Positions 34,504-34,649 of a DNA stretch of 34,649 bases are shown here, in pieces. The notes under the pieces are model-generated. The model worked only from the letters and a program-made list of their open reading frames with translations. It made no database searches and was not told the origin of the DNA. Source of the stretch: Bacillus sanguinis (lineage in GTDB: Bacteria; Bacillota; Bacilli; Bacillales; Bacillaceae_G); assembly GCF_018332475.1 (NCBI RefSeq), contig NZ_BOQB01000016.1:1-34649 (forward strand), read 5' to 3'. Position numbers and translations under genes: made by a program. Positions within the stretch are counted from its first letter, which is position 1. Each line of letters begins with the position of its first letter.

Positions 34504-34649
34504 GTGATTGATCAAAAATTCGATCCATTGCAAGCATGGAAAAATGCTTATGAACAAACCGAAACATTTTGGGGGAAAGCGCTCAATGAAACAATTAAAA
34601 CAGAAGAATATTCTGCTTGGATGGGCAGCGTTCTAGACTTGAATTTGTT
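34504..34649 (+). CDS. phaR: PHA synthase subunit PhaR (5' end only)
   Basis: The frame opens at GTG 34504 and runs to the window end, giving 48 complete residues beginning MIDQKFDPLQAWKNAYEQTE and ending at GSVLDLN. This is the N-terminus of Bacillus PhaR, which with PhaC forms the class IV polyhydroxyalkanoate synthase. AAGGGAG lies about ten bases upstream. It should be followed by phaB and phaC. The rest lies outside the window. Confidence 0.93.
   Translation, partial: MIDQKFDPLQAWKNAYEQTETFWGKALNETIKTEEYSAWMGSVLDLNL

Overview
The window is chromosomal DNA of a Bacillus cereus group organism (B. cereus, anthracis or thuringiensis type). The marker is the left end: the camelysin gene calY, sinR, sinI and inhA1 in this order and orientation are typical of that group. 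Low GC, strong AGGAGG-type ribosome binding sites, TTG/GTG starts, an alpha/beta-type spore SASP, comC and the phaJ-phaP-phaQ/phaR polyhydroxyalkanoate cluster agree with it. I see no phage, insertion sequence, CRISPR array, tRNA or rRNA. The window looks like ordinary core genome, and most of the interest lies in regulatory DNA and start codons.

Layout. (1) 1-4.5 kb, biofilm and exoprotein region: the repeat-rich tail of a protein that in relatives precedes calY, then calY facing sinI-sinR, then inhA1. (2) 4.6-6.0 kb: a class 3 aldehyde dehydrogenase. (3) 6.2-10.0 kb: the potABCD polyamine ABC transporter operon. (4) 10.0-15.2 kb: single genes, each mostly closed by its own terminator: a PAP2 phosphatase, an MMPL transporter, a small unknown protein, an RluA-family pseudouridine synthase and a DUF1648 membrane protein. 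(5) 15.2-16.1 kb: a secreted CAP-domain protein on the minus strand. (6) 16.5-27.6 kb, a 2-hydroxyacid block: glycolate oxidase glcD-glcF (minus) with its CdaR/PucR-type regulator, then a lipoprotein beta-propeller translationally coupled to a two-component system, then lutR and the L-lactate operon lutABC. (7) 27.7-28.8 kb: prepilin peptidase comC followed by a small stand-alone receiver-like protein. (8) 28.8-32.6 kb, minus strand: a formate/nitrite transporter, a TerC-family probable Mn exporter behind a yybP-ykoY Mn riboswitch, a Ktr/Trk potassium channel subunit and a SASP. (9) 32.7-34.6 kb: phaJ, phaP and phaQ on the minus strand, divergent from phaR, which runs off the window.

How it works together. 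SinI antagonises SinR, which represses matrix genes including calY; exact or near SinR boxes lie at the calY and sinR promoters. GlcDF and LutABC feed 2-hydroxyacids into central metabolism and each has its own regulator next door. The terC leader shows a full ON-type Mn riboswitch, driven by a consensus sigma-A promoter that overlaps the ktr stop codon. The FNT gene carries FNR-like and cre-like sites, which fits a fermentation-product transporter. PhaQ probably represses its own promoter through a palindrome at the start site.

Least certain parts: the exact targets of the lipoprotein/two-component operon, the MMPL protein, the 138-aa protein and the receiver-like protein. Most operator calls rest on pattern matching by eye.
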